NCBI GenBank assembly: GCA_944800085.1 | Contig: CALYLO010000001.1 | Span: forward strand, 645,001 to 709,000 | DNA: 64,000 bases | Source of the DNA: Paenibacillus melissococcoides | GTDB taxonomy: Bacteria; Bacillota; Bacilli; Paenibacillales; Paenibacillaceae | Direction of reading: 5' to 3' | Shown here: piece by piece, positions 28,230 to 37,512 of the stretch | How the letters are laid out: every line of letters begins with the position of its first letter | How positions within the stretch are numbered: position 1 is the stretch's first letter | Notes under the pieces: model-generated | Databases searched by the model: none | The model's input: only the letters and a program-made list of their open reading frames with translations | What the model was told of the DNA's origin: nothing | Position numbers and translations under genes: made by a program

Positions 28230-29611
28230 GAAAAAGATGGCTGACATTCGCAGGGATTCTGATCGGGATGAGCATTTCCGGTCTGATGCAGACCTTCCTG
28301 GCGACCGCCTTGCCCACGATTACGAAGGAATTGGGAGGGATGGAGCTGTACAGCTGGGTATTCGGCGGCTATATGCTCGCTTCTACCGTCACGCTTCCTT
28401 TATTCGGCAAGATCGCTGATATATTTGGCAGACGCCAACTTTATTTATTCGGCATGGCGCTTTTTGTGCTAGGGACTCTCGGGGCCGGTATGGCGAACAC
28501 GATGTCGCTGCTTGTTGCGTTCAGAGTCATGATGGGGCTGGGGGCCGGAGCTATCGTTCCGGCGGCATTGGGCTCCATCGGAGATTTGTTCGACGAGCGG
28601 GAATCGCCTCGGCTGTTTGGTTATATAGGACTCAATCAGGTCATGGCTAACCTCGTCGGCCCCGTTGCAGGGGGAGTGATTACGGACGTTTTATCATGGC
28701 GATGGGGATTTTATCTCCTGATTCCGCTCGGAATCCTGTCTGCCATCCTGGTGGCGGTCGGTCTTCAGGAGCAGGAGCGGGCACGGCAAGAGGGCGGCGC
28801 TCGAGCGGGCCGCTCCTCTCTGCTATGGCAATTGGACTGGCTGGGAGCCGGTATGGTGTCGGCAGGGTTATGCTTGCTTATTTTTGGGGTGCAATTCGTG
28901 GGGGAGGCTCATTTTATTGGCGGGGCAGCTCTGCTCATTACAGGAGGGGCTGCATTATATGTGCTCGTCAGAATTGAAAAGAAGCATCAAGACCCCATAC
29001 TTCCCATGAATTTTCTAAGCAACACGCGCCTTTCGCTTACGCTGTGCAGTACTTTTCTGTTAGGCATGATTAGCAACTGTGCGATTAGCTACGTTCCGTT
29101 ATTTATTCAAGATGCTCAGGGAGTCAATGCTTCGGAGGGCGGCATGCTCCTGCTCCCGATGATGGTCGTTACCGGCATCTCTAGCGCTGTGTCGGGGAGA
29201 ATCGCCAATCAGCGCTTGGCCATGATCATCACCTGGCTTCTCATGCTGTTGTCCTTCGCAGGTTTGGCGTCGTTCGGCTATCTGGGAAGCAAGTACTTGG
29301 CCGTTATCGCGACATTGCCGTTAGGGATTGGCATGGGCTTGCTTCTTCCCATGTACATGAGCATTGCGAGAAATTTATCGGATTACTCGAATCGTGCCAC
29401 CATTGCCAGCATGGTTCAATTGTCAAGAAATCTTGGCGGAGCGGCAGGCGTCCCTGTTTTGGGGATTTGGCTGGCCCAAAGTTCAGGCTTGCAGGCGGGC
29501 CTGCAAGGTATTTTCATTTGTCTCGGCGTGGTTGCATTCATCGGCTGGAGCGCGGCTTTCTATCCTGCCATGCATACGGGGACTCCGATTGTGAAGAGAG
29601 AATTGGACTAA
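28226..29611 (+). CDS. MFS efflux transporter (DHA2/EmrB type)
   Basis: 461 residues with about 14 hydrophobic segments. Motif A lies between helices 2 and 3 (GKIADIFGRRQLY near residue 60) and a motif-C-like stretch (GLNQVMANLVGPVAGGVI) near residue 137. The start is TFLATALPTITKELGG, typical of drug:H+ antiporters of the EmrB/QacA group. It overlaps the hydrolase gene by 4 nt and sits within the biosynthetic operon, so it probably exports the product. Confidence 0.88.
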   Translation: MRKRWLTFAGILIGMSISGLMQTFLATALPTITKELGGMELYSWVFGGYMLASTVTLPLFGKIADIFGRRQLYLFGMALFVLGTLGAGMANTMSLLVAFRVMMGLGAGAIVPAALGSIGDLFDERESPRLFGYIGLNQVMANLVGPVAGGVITDVLSWRWGFYLLIPLGILSAILVAVGLQEQERARQEGGARAGRSSLLWQLDWLGAGMVSAGLCLLIFGVQFVGEAHFIGGAALLITGGAALYVLVRIEKKHQDPILPMNFLSNTRLSLTLCSTFLLGMISNCAISYVPLFIQDAQGVNASEGGMLLLPMMVVTGISSAVSGRIANQRLAMIITWLLMLLSFAGLASFGYLGSKYLAVIATLPLGIGMGLLLPMYMSIARNLSDYSNRATIASMVQLSRNLGGAAGVPVLGIWLAQSSGLQAGLQGIFICLGVVAFIGWSAAFYPAMHTGTPIVKRELD

Positions 29612-29632
29612 ATCTGATTGGAGGGTTCAACC

Positions 29633-32185
29633 ATGATATTGTGGTTTGACGAGGTGAAACGCGGTGATATCGCACGAGTGGGAGGAAAAGGCGCCAATCT
29701 TGGGGAGATGTCTGCGGCAGGTTTGCCTGTCCCGGAGGGGTTCTGCATCGATGTGGAAGCGTATAAGACACATCTTCGGTCAGGCAGCCTATGGCCCAAA
29801 ATTGAAGCGATGCTGCAGGAGATAACAACGGAGGATGTCGTGTCCCTTGACAGCACGGCTGTGCAAATCAGGCAAATCATTGAGACAGCGCCTATGCCAA
29901 GCGATTTGCAGCACAAGATTAAAGAGGCTTATATGCGGTTGCTTCGCCTTGGCTATGAAAGAGTTGCCGTACGTTCTTCGGCCACGGCGGAAGATTTGCC
30001 GGAAGCGAGCTTCGCCGGGCAACAAGAAACGTTTTTGTCCATAATCGGAGAAGAGGACGTTCTTCAGCACGTCAAAAAATGCTGGTCCTCACTGTGGACG
30101 GCACGATCGATTTCTTACCGCACACATAATCAGTTCAATCATGAGGAGGTATATTTGTCGGTTGTGGTGCAGGGGCAAATTGAATCCCGGAAATCTGGAG
30201 TTCTCTTCACCATGAATCCGCTGAATGGGAGCAAAGATCAGATGCTCATCAATGCCTCTTATGGACTGGGCGAGATGGTCGTGTCCGGGAAGGTAACGCC
30301 GGATACTTACATTGTCTCCAAGCGAAAACGATATAACATCGCGGTTCATCGGAAGCTGGGCACTAAGGAGATGTGCCTGGAATCGCATCCGATTCACGGG
30401 ACGATAACGAAGGAAGTCCCTGAGCCGGACAGGGACAAGTATTGCTTAAGCTATGGGGAGCTTCGCCAGCTGCAGCGTCTTGGCCGGGAGCTGGAACAGT
30501 ATTACGGAGCTCCGCAGGATATTGAATGGGCCTTCTCTGGCGGCAAGCTGTATGCATTGCAAACCCGGCCGATTACCAGTTTGTATTTGCCTGAATATCC
30601 GCAGACGAAGCTTGGCAAAATTGAGAAAAAGGAATTGGATAATTTCAAGGAGCATTTGCCTACGCCGCCATATCCGTTAGAGTATGAGACGATGATGGCG
30701 CTTCTCGAAGAAAAGCATCATGCATACCGGTCGCTGGGCTTGTCGATTCCGGCTGCTGAACAGGTGATACGGATCGATCGCAACGGAGTTCTGTCTATTC
30801 ATCCTGTGTCTCCCAGGCCGACTCTGTCTTTCTTGAAGCTTCCTTCTCATGTCCGACGCATGCTTCGGGACAGTTCTGCACGTATCTCCGTGGAAGAAGA
30901 ACAGAGCAATGCGAAGCGCCTCCAGCAGCTAATGAACGTGCAGATAAGCGGCCTTAACGATAGGGAGCTCGTGCAGCAAATTGAAAGCATTGTAAAGATT
31001 AGTAAAAATTATGGACAAATTCGATTCCACATCTATGTGTTTCCGATGGTACTGCTCGGATTCAAGCTGAAGCTGCTGATTCGCATGTCGCGCTTGAAAC
31101 GGCCGGTAAGCGAATATGAGCTGTTATCGAATCTCGACTATAAAACGGCGGTTATCGAAAAAGCGCTCAACGCTTTGGCGGTGTCCGCTGACTTGAATCC
31201 TGTGCTCCGAGCCGTATTTCTCGAATGCCCGGCGGGGGAAGTGCAGCACAGATTAAAGCTGGAGTCTGGAGGACAAGCATTTCTCAAGGAAGTCGAAACA
31301 TTTCTTCAAGAACACGGGGCTCGGACGATGAAAGCGTATATGCCATTTTCCAATGAGGCTTCCTGGTCGGAGAATGTGAGCTCCTTATATGGGACGATTG
31401 CTGCGATGCTCCGGTCAGGTAGCATACATAACTTCGATAAACGCCAGGAAGACATCAATCTTCAATTTTATAAGCTTACAGAGGAGATTCGAAAGGGGCT
31501 TCCTCGTTTTTTGGCGGATTCTTTTAGCCGAACGCTGGAACAATTCCGCGCTGCCTTTAAGGGAAGGGAATGGACGCTGTACGCAATTGAAGAATGTTAT
31601 GTTGCCTTGCGCAAAGCGATGCAGGAAGCGGCGGATAGATTAAAGCACAGAGGCTTCCTCACTGCGCCGGAAGACATTCTCTACTTGAAATTGTCCGAAG
31701 TGTATCGATTGCTTGATCGTTCAAGCGGCGAAGTCGGAATGGAGGATGCAGCCGGGAAGATTAGGGAACGCCGAATAAATCGCGAATTCTCTCTCGCCGT
31801 ATGGAATGTGAATGAACATGAACTGGATCAGCAAAATCAGGATCATATCAAGGGACTGCCGGGCAGCGGCGGGCTGGCCGAAGGTAATGTGAAGGTCATC
31901 AGCGGAGCCGCGGAATTCGGCAAGCTGGAGAAGGGAGATGTACTGGTGTGCTCCTTTACGGATCCGGCCTGGACGCCTTTGTTCCTGCTCGCCAGCGCCG
32001 TTGTGTCCGATACCGGCGGTCCTTTGTCGCACGCGGCTATTGTTGCCCGGGAATATCGAATTCCAGCCGTATTGGGAACCAAGGTAGCGACCTCTTGCTT
32101 ACAAGATGGAGACCGGGTGATGGTGGATGGCTTCAAAGGCACAGTAACGGTGCTGAAGGATCAATTGGCGGCCAGCGCAACATGA
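29633..32185 (+). CDS. PEP synthase / rifampin-phosphotransferase-like protein
   Basis: 850 residues with two recognisable ends. Residues 1-320 are a PPDK/PEP-synthase ATP-grasp domain (VGGKGANLGEMSAAGLPVP near residue 14, VAVRSSATAEDLPEASFAGQ near residue 112, GVLFTMNP near residue 195). Residues about 760-850 are the swivelling phosphohistidine domain (GGPLSHAAIVAREYRIPAVLG, His near residue 801). The middle lacks the PEP/pyruvate-binding TIM barrel of true PEP synthases and instead has the size and layout of antibiotic phosphotransferases such as Rph. As the last operon gene it may phosphorylate the product for self-protection, or act as a tailoring kinase. Start ATG 29633 follows GGAGGG. 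Confidence 0.8.
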   Translation: MILWFDEVKRGDIARVGGKGANLGEMSAAGLPVPEGFCIDVEAYKTHLRSGSLWPKIEAMLQEITTEDVVSLDSTAVQIRQIIETAPMPSDLQHKIKEAYMRLLRLGYERVAVRSSATAEDLPEASFAGQQETFLSIIGEEDVLQHVKKCWSSLWTARSISYRTHNQFNHEEVYLSVVVQGQIESRKSGVLFTMNPLNGSKDQMLINASYGLGEMVVSGKVTPDTYIVSKRKRYNIAVHRKLGTKEMCLESHPIHGTITKEVPEPDRDKYCLSYGELRQLQRLGRELEQYYGAPQDIEWAFSGGKLYALQTRPITSLYLPEYPQTKLGKIEKKELDNFKEHLPTPPYPLEYETMMALLEEKHHAYRSLGLSIPAAEQVIRIDRNGVLSIHPVSPRPTLSFLKLPSHVRRMLRDSSARISVEEEQSNAKRLQQLMNVQISGLNDRELVQQIESIVKISKNYGQIRFHIYVFPMVLLGFKLKLLIRMSRLKRPVSEYELLSNLDYKTAVIEKALNALAVSADLNPVLRAVFLECPAGEVQHRLKLESGGQAFLKEVETFLQEHGARTMKAYMPFSNEASWSENVSSLYGTIAAMLRSGSIHNFDKRQEDINLQFYKLTEEIRKGLPRFLADSFSRTLEQFRAAFKGREWTLYAIEECYVALRKAMQEAADRLKHRGFLTAPEDILYLKLSEVYRLLDRSSGEVGMEDAAGKIRERRINREFSLAVWNVNEHELDQQNQDHIKGLPGSGGLAEGNVKVISGAAEFGKLEKGDVLVCSFTDPAWTPLFLLASAVVSDTGGPLSHAAIVAREYRIPAVLGTKVATSCLQDGDRVMVDGFKGTVTVLKDQLAASAT

Positions 32186-32259
32186 ATTGTGGTTGCATCA
32201 GTAAGTTCACAAATATACCGGGTGTCGCCCAATCGACTATCTCATTAATTATCGTATGG

Positions 32260-32781
32260 AAAGAGCGAGCGAATTGCTTAAAGCCGGCAAAGCCGGAGCG
32301 CATAGCCGTGCTTCACCCCTTGTATTTGGATTACTTTTTCGCGTTGGACACGCCGCCGATCGCCTCGAGCAGCGCCGTGAGCGCGATGGAGGAATTCGCT
32401 ACGTTGCAGCCCTACGCGGGAACGGCGGAGATTGCGGATTTGGGCAGCGGAAGGAACTTGAATCTGGAAGCGATTATTGCGTCGAATCCGGATGTGATCG
32501 TAACCTTTAAAGGTCATATTGACGCAAATGATGAGGAGTTGAGCAAAATTGCTCCTGTCCTGGAAGCTCTGTCGGAAATGAATCCCGATTATATCATTTT
32601 CCAGCATAATCTTGATGCTGCCAAGGCCTCAGTCCAGGAAAAGGAATCTTCCGCCGTCTGGCAATCGTTGAAATCGGTAAAAAACAATCATGTTCTATTT
32701 TTCGATAATTCTCTTAATACGGGAAGCGTCCTGGCGATCAGGCTGGCTGCAGAGAATTTTATGGAACTGGCGGTTCAGTAG
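32260..32781 (+). pseudogene. Iron-siderophore binding protein relic
   Basis: An open frame encodes PERIAVLHPLYLDYFFALD, then IADLGSGRNLNLEAIIASNP and DVIVTF (N-lobe of FecB/FhuD-type binding proteins). It jumps from KIAPVLEA straight to LSEMNPDYIIFQHN and a normal C-terminus (SLNTGSVLAIRLAAENFMEL). The signal peptide/lipobox and about 100 residues between the lobes are missing. No stop interrupts it, but the protein cannot have a normal fold. It follows the BGC operon by about 75 nt and lacks a clear ribosome binding site. Confidence 0.65.
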
Positions 32782-32789
32782 GGAAGAAT

Positions 32790-32823
32790 GAAAAACAGCC
32801 CCGGCTTGGATGAAGCGCGGGGC
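32790..32823 (-). terminator. Terminator after XRE/DUF2975 operon
   Basis: GCCCCG (32798-32803) pairs with CGGGGC (32818-32823). On the minus strand the hairpin is followed by GTTTTTC. Confidence 0.65.
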
Positions 32824-32833
32824 GGGTTCACGT

Positions 32834-33049
32834 TCAGGACGAATCCTCTTTCACATATTCCAATATATCGCCTGGCTGACAGTCCAGCACTTCGCATATT
32901 TTCTCCAAGGTGGAAAAGCGGACCGCCTTCGCTTTTCCATTCTTCAGGATGGACAGGTTCGCCATCGTAATTCCGACCTTCTCTGACAGCTCGGTAACGC
33001 TCATTTTTCGTCTTGCCAACATAACATCGAGATTGATGATGATCGCCAT
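32834..33049 (-). CDS. XRE/Cro-type helix-turn-helix regulator
   Basis: A 71-residue stand-alone Cro/CI DNA-binding domain (MSVTELSEKVGITMANLSIL as the helix-turn-helix, then KICEVLDCQPGDILEY), like YozG-type regulators. It lies 22 nt downstream of a DUF2975 membrane protein gene on the same strand. This pairing is common in Bacillales, where the membrane protein may modulate the regulator. Confidence 0.9.
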   Translation of the reverse strand: MAIIINLDVMLARRKMSVTELSEKVGITMANLSILKNGKAKAVRFSTLEKICEVLDCQPGDILEYVKEDSS

Positions 33050-33071
33050 ATGGACACCTCAGACTGTCAAA

Positions 33072-33533
33072 TCATTTTCGGTTGATTTCAAGTGCGTGGG
33101 TTAGCAGCTCTTGAAGCACTGCCGCAAAAATCGCTACCGTGGAAGCGGCAAAAATGATGACTCCTCCTATCACGGCGATGGAAGTAAACAGGACGCCCTG
33201 CATACCAAGGAATATGCCGGCTATAACATAGACGATCGCGATCGCGCCGGCGCACTGCTTGATATGTCTCAACGATGCTACCGCGCATTCGGAAAACGCA
33301 TTTCGCCGTTCAATATAGTGAAGCAGCTTCAGCGCGTGATAGAGCGCAATATAAAACGGGATTGCCGTCGTATATACAATGATGAGCGCCGAATATTTCA
33401 AAGGAACATAATCGGGGTTCTTCGCCGCATGGCTTGTCACGAATCCGGGCAGCCAGAATAGACACAGAATCAAAGCCGCAAACCCAATCATGGCGATCGC
33501 CAGCTTGAGGAAGGCAGTTTTACTTCGGAGCAT
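33072..33533 (-). CDS. DUF2975-family membrane protein
   Basis: 153 residues with four hydrophobic segments (about residues 10-32, 50-70, 95-115 and 120-145), the layout of DUF2975 proteins. The motif LLHYIERRNAFSECAVASLRHI between helices 2 and 3 is characteristic. ATG 33533 is preceded by GAGGTG; an in-frame ATG 39 nt upstream has no site. Forms an operon with the XRE regulator. No biochemical function is known for the family. Confidence 0.85.
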   Translation of the reverse strand: MLRSKTAFLKLAIAMIGFAALILCLFWLPGFVTSHAAKNPDYVPLKYSALIIVYTTAIPFYIALYHALKLLHYIERRNAFSECAVASLRHIKQCAGAIAIVYVIAGIFLGMQGVLFTSIAVIGGVIIFAASTVAIFAAVLQELLTHALEINRK

Positions 33534-33624
33534 ATAGCACCTCGCATCAAATGAATGGCAATAGCATATCACTGCATTTATCGTTTATCAATATGTTTTT
33601 CATGTTTCTTGGTAAACCTCAATA

Positions 33625-34422
33625 TTATTGCATTGAAAGCGGACGTTCCTTGCTCTGGGAGCGGCCTTCCTTCACATGCTTCAACTGGGCGACGATCATG
33701 AACGACACGATAACCAGCAAGAACCACGAGCTGAATTTTCCCCACTGAACGAGATTCCAACCGTTGGCTTGATGCGGATAGCGCCAAGCGCCCAGGAATG
33801 TCCCGATATTTTCCGCTATCCAAATAAAGAAACCGATTAACGCAAACGACAGCACGAGCGGCATGCGCCGCGTCACGCCCAGCACCGTATACTCGACATA
33901 CGACCGAAAGAAGACGGCGAACAGCAGAATGGTCAACACCCAGCGCAGATCGTATATGAAATGGTGGGTTATGAAATTGAGGTAAATCGCCGCGCCGAGC
34001 GGGACGGTGCACCACGGCTTCGGATACTTGTGCAGCTTCACCTGCAGGCGGCGCCACGCCTGGCATAAGTAACTGGCGACACTCGCATACATAAATCCGC
34101 TGTAGAGCGGCACGCCGAACACCTTGGTCCATCCGTCGAGCGGGTATGCCCATGATCCCATGTGAACCTTGTAAATTTCGAGCACGAGCCCGATCAGATG
34201 GAAGACGCAAATGACCTTCAGCTCGTCAGCCGTTTCCAGACCGGAACGGAGCATGATGATTTGAACCGCGATACAGACAAGTAGCATAAAGTCGTAAGCG
34301 GGCATGAACGGGATGTCGATCGCCCGCGTGAGCGCAAGCGCCGCGAAAATAATGGCCGGAAACAGGCAGGACAGCGCCTGCTGCCAGCCGAACTCGGCAA
34401 ATGATCTAAGCTTGAAAGCCAT
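33625..34422 (-). CDS. DUF817-family membrane protein
   Basis: 265 residues with about eight hydrophobic segments. Recognisable family blocks are MGSWAYPL, the central GVPLYSGFMYASVASYLCQA and the C-terminal IAENIGTFLGAWRYPHQANG. ATG 34422 is preceded by CAGGAGGATTGT. The in-frame start at 34593 lies in an A/T-rich region with no binding site. Function unknown. It stands alone, facing an intergenic region with its own promoter. Confidence 0.85.
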   Translation of the reverse strand: MAFKLRSFAEFGWQQALSCLFPAIIFAALALTRAIDIPFMPAYDFMLLVCIAVQIIMLRSGLETADELKVICVFHLIGLVLEIYKVHMGSWAYPLDGWTKVFGVPLYSGFMYASVASYLCQAWRRLQVKLHKYPKPWCTVPLGAAIYLNFITHHFIYDLRWVLTILLFAVFFRSYVEYTVLGVTRRMPLVLSFALIGFFIWIAENIGTFLGAWRYPHQANGWNLVQWGKFSSWFLLVIVSFMIVAQLKHVKEGRSQSKERPLSMQ

Positions 34423-35006
34423 ACAATCCTCCTGCGTTGGAATCCGCCTGCCGGGACGCCGCGCCCCTCCGCAGGCGGTGCCTTGAATGAATCGCCATAG
34501 CGGCTCGATAGGTACTATCATAAGCGGCGGCTTTCTCTTGGTCAATAAAAAATTATTGTTTTTCGATAAATATTTATTGTTTAATATATCCATGTTCAGA
34601 TTTTGTCTAGTTTTCAGGGTGTCGCTGCTTGATGAAGTCGTTTATAATAAAAATCGGAAAGAAACGCGCGGGAGGATCGTGAATGGCCGGTATGTTTGTG
34701 CTGCTGCACGTGATTGGCGGCATCAGTATTCCGAGCATTGACATGAATTTGCCGATAGGAGAAGGCGTATCTCCGTATACGTTGGCGCTCACGGCGGGAA
34801 CGATGAAGGCTTTTGAAGCAAATCCAGTCCCGGCGACGGAAGCAGCAATTGTCCCGGGGGCAATGGCCGGCCGTTATATGTGGATCGCCTGGTCAAGCAG
34901 CTGCTGCCATATGGGCCTGTCATCATTGCGATCGATGGTCAGCATTTCGAACACCTCCGGCTCATACACGGGGAAAAATATGGATTGGTGAAAAATTGGA
35001 GTGAAC
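34423..35006. other. Intergenic region with possible kinase relic
   Basis: 584 nt with no intact gene. A plus-strand frame from about 34856 to 34995 reads GRPLYVDRLVKQLLPYGPVI, then IAIDG, resembling the stretch just before the P-loop of uridine-kinase-like proteins, but then diverges without a P-loop. Upstream, a 34683 ATG after GGGAGG opens a 102-codon frame with no recognised family. A TATAAT-like box lies near 34649. I see no further structure. Confidence 0.35.
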
Positions 35007-35723
35007 ATGAACATTCATTACTTGCAGCACGTTCCTTTTGAAGGACCTGAACAAGTGTCTGCCTGGGCAGAGCAAAAAGGTCATCAGCTCAGGGGCAGCT
35101 TATTGTATGAGAACGGGCGGTTACCGTCTACTTCGGAATTCGATATGCTTGTCATTCTTGGCGGTCCGATGGGGGCGTATGACGAAGAGCGCTTTCTATG
35201 GCTGGGGCAGGAAAAGAAATTAATCCAGGAGTCTGTCCGGCGGAACAAGCTGGTGCTGGGCATTTGCCTCGGCGCGCAGCTGCTTGCGGAGGCGCTTGGG
35301 GGAAGAGTATACAGAAATGAAGAGAAAGAGATTGGCTGGTACCCCGTCACTTTGACGGAGGAGAGCCGGGAATCCTCGTTTTTTCAGGAGTTGCCGGACA
35401 TATTCGTGCCGTTCCACTGGCATGGGGACACCTTCGCATTGCCTCCCGGAGCGAAGCATATCGCTAGGAGCGCAGGCTGCGTGCATCAGGCCTTCGAATA
35501 TGCGGACTGCGCGATCGGGCTGCAGTTCCATCTGGAATCGAGCGAATCAAGCATCAGAAGATTAATTCAGCATTGTCCCGGCGACATTGGGCAGGGCAGG
35601 TTCATCCAGCGTCCGGAGGACATGGTTGGCCAGGCTGAGCTGTTGGATGCGTCCAACGCGATTTTATTTCTATTGCTTGATGCATTGGAGAAAAAATATG
35701 GCATAATGGACAAATCGCTTTGA
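35007..35723 (+). CDS. Type 1 glutamine amidotransferase
   Basis: 238 residues of class I glutamine amidotransferase fold, similar to stand-alone GMP-synthase-like (GuaA_N-type) proteins. It shows LVILGGPMGAYDE (oxyanion region) near residue 50, the catalytic cysteine in GICLGAQLLAEALGG near residue 86, and the His-Glu pair in LQFHLESSE near residue 173. It would release ammonia from glutamine or deglutamylate a small molecule; no partner synthetase is next to it. ATG 35007 is used because TTGGAG lies just upstream; an in-frame GTG at 35001 overlaps that site. Confidence 0.87.
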   Translation: MNIHYLQHVPFEGPEQVSAWAEQKGHQLRGSLLYENGRLPSTSEFDMLVILGGPMGAYDEERFLWLGQEKKLIQESVRRNKLVLGICLGAQLLAEALGGRVYRNEEKEIGWYPVTLTEESRESSFFQELPDIFVPFHWHGDTFALPPGAKHIARSAGCVHQAFEYADCAIGLQFHLESSESSIRRLIQHCPGDIGQGRFIQRPEDMVGQAELLDASNAILFLLLDALEKKYGIMDKSL

Positions 35724-35724
35724 A

Positions 35725-35792
35725 GCGGCGGCCGCTTCCCGGGATGCAGCCGGGGAACGGCTGGTCATTGGGAGGCTGCCGCCGCCTTTCGC
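35725..35792 (+). terminator. Putative terminator after amidotransferase
   Basis: GCGGCGGC (35725-35732) pairs perfectly with GCCGCCGC (35778-35785), followed by CTTTC; loop long and T-run short. Confidence 0.4.
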
Positions 35793-35813
35793 TATCATCG
35801 GGAACGGCATCCA

Positions 35814-36389
35814 TCATCCTTCCTCGCGATCGACCCATTTTTTGCAAAAATAATAGCGTAATTTTTTGCGCGCTCTAACCAATAATTGCGCGGAAGCCTG
35901 CTCGCTGATCCCTAACTCCCGAGCCAGCTCTCGATGCGATTTATCTTCCACATAATACCGGAACAGCACATTGCGGTATCTGGCATTGAGCTGGTCAAGG
36001 GCTTCATGAAGCGTTTCATCTCGGATTTGCTCCTCCACTTGATCGGCTACGGCCGTTTCCGCTGCCGAAGTGAAGAGATCCTCTTCATCCATGCTTTCCA
36101 AATGGGATAGATATTGATAATTTTTATTTTTCCTTAAGTAATCATAGGCTGTATTCCGCGAGATTTTTTTGAGCCACGCCTTCATCTTTGCAGGCTTTTT
36201 CGATTTAGGTGATGAGGCAATGACTTTCAGGAAGGATTCCTGAATCACGTCTTCCGTCAGATCATGATTTTGGAGCAAGAAGTAAATATCGCGGTAGATG
36301 AATTCTCGGTAGGATTGATAAGTCAATTGTTGGGATGCTCGGTCCAGGTGTCGGAAATCGCCGCGCAAAAAAGATAACCACTGTTCCAT
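35814..36389 (-). CDS. RNA polymerase sigma-70 family (ECF-like) sigma factor
   Basis: 191 residues. Region 2 is visible as DVIQESFLKVIASSPKSKKP with AWLKKISRNTAYDYLRKNKN, and region 4 as LDQLNARYRNVLFRYYVEDK, SHRELARELGISEQASAQLL. The separation of the two without region 3 is the ECF layout. ATG 36389 follows AGGGGGC. No anti-sigma gene is adjacent, so its control is not evident; the neighbouring genes are convergent or foreign. Confidence 0.88.
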   Translation of the reverse strand: MEQWLSFLRGDFRHLDRASQQLTYQSYREFIYRDIYFLLQNHDLTEDVIQESFLKVIASSPKSKKPAKMKAWLKKISRNTAYDYLRKNKNYQYLSHLESMDEEDLFTSAAETAVADQVEEQIRDETLHEALDQLNARYRNVLFRYYVEDKSHRELARELGISEQASAQLLVRARKKLRYYFCKKWVDREEG

Positions 36390-36680
36390 AATGCCCCCTC
36401 CACATCGTTGGATCATGTATTATCCGTCTTTTTAATTCCCTATATATACTAATATATACTTATATCGTATATAGTTCCATATTTGATATGTGTCGATAAA
36501 TTGAGCAAAACTTCTATTTTATGAAATTGAGTGAATATTTCGTCATATTTTGGAAGATCAAGCCGTCTAAACATGTAGAAAGGGCAATCATCATGAAGCT
36601 GCATCTCTTCTCTTACGGGGAGGAGGTCTATGTTCGGCAGATCGGAACGTTTTTTTGGAGAAGAGGCACAAAAAGTTCTA

Positions 36681-37512
36681 GGGCGTGTATGCAAACCTTA
36701 AGCCAACCAGATCATGGAAGAGGCCAGCTTTAAGAAGGCAACAAAAGTACAGGCCAATTTATCGTACCGAGTTGCCAGCCGACGATTATGTTTGAGTTTG
36801 TTGAACAGGCATTCGACCAGATGACGCTCTTTATACAACCACCAGTCGGTTGTACGTTGGATCGTGCGATTCTTCTTACTGGGAATGACGGAATGGGCCA
36901 GTTTCTCTTCCAAAAGCGCAATGATTTTATCGGTATCGTATCCGCGATCCGCCAAAACATGTTTACCTTGTATGTCTTGGGTTTGCAGGATCTCATAACC
37001 CGTTACACAATCATTGATGTTGCCTGCGGTTACTTCGAAGCGTAGCGGATTGCCAAGGCCGTCTACAACGGCATGAATCTTGCTGGTTAATCCTCCGCGT
37101 GATCGTCCGATGGCTTGGAATTGCTGCCCCCTTTTGCCCCCGCGCCGTGTTGGTGAACACGAACGATGGAAGCATCGAGCATAACACTTTCGTCATCGGG
37201 ATTGGCAGCCAGAACGTCTAGCATTCGATCAAAGATGCCTGCTTTCTCCCAGCGGCGGAAACGACTGTAGACACTGCTCCAGGAGCCATAATGCTCTGGC
37301 AAGTCTCGCCAAGGCGCACCAGAACGAATCACCCAAAGCATGGCATTGAACATTTTTCGGTTATCGATTGCCGGACGTCCACCCTGTGGTTTCCGTTCCG
37401 GTGGCAAGAGGTCTTTGAGTCGTTCCCATTGGTCATCTCGTATCTCATATCGTCTTCTCATAGGATAAGTTTACCAGATATTTGGCTATTTCGATAGTTT
37501 GCGTACACGCCC
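36681..37512 (-). mobile_element. IS5-family (IS427-like) insertion sequence
   Basis: An 832-bp element. The ends are inverted repeats: GGGCGTGTATGCAAAC on the left and GGGCGTGTACGCAAAC (reverse complement) on the right, with one mismatch in 16. It is flanked by TA on both sides (...CTA|GGG, CCC|TAG...), fitting the 2-bp target duplication of this group. One transposase, in two overlapping frames, fills it on the minus strand. Looks recently inserted. Confidence 0.88.
36698..37461 (-). CDS. IS5-family transposase (programmed frameshift)
   Basis: Frame 1 (from ATG 37461) encodes the N-terminal part: YEIRDDQWERLKDLLPPE, GGRPAIDNRKMFNAMLWVIR, GAPWRDLPEHYGSW, and the first catalytic Asp in VMLDASIVRVHQHG. 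Frame 2 encodes VDGLGNPLRF, the second Asp region in LADRGYDTDKI and the catalytic Glu region HLVECLFNKLKHNRRLATRY, ending at 36698. The frames join at CAAAAGGGGGC near 37125, a slippery run of the type used for -1 frameshifting in this IS group. All DDE residues appear present, so the element could be active. Confidence 0.87.

Noticed and set aside
36521..36733. 70-codon plus ORF over the IS left end
   Set aside because: It runs into the IS sequence, has no family match and its frame is not the one restored on excision.
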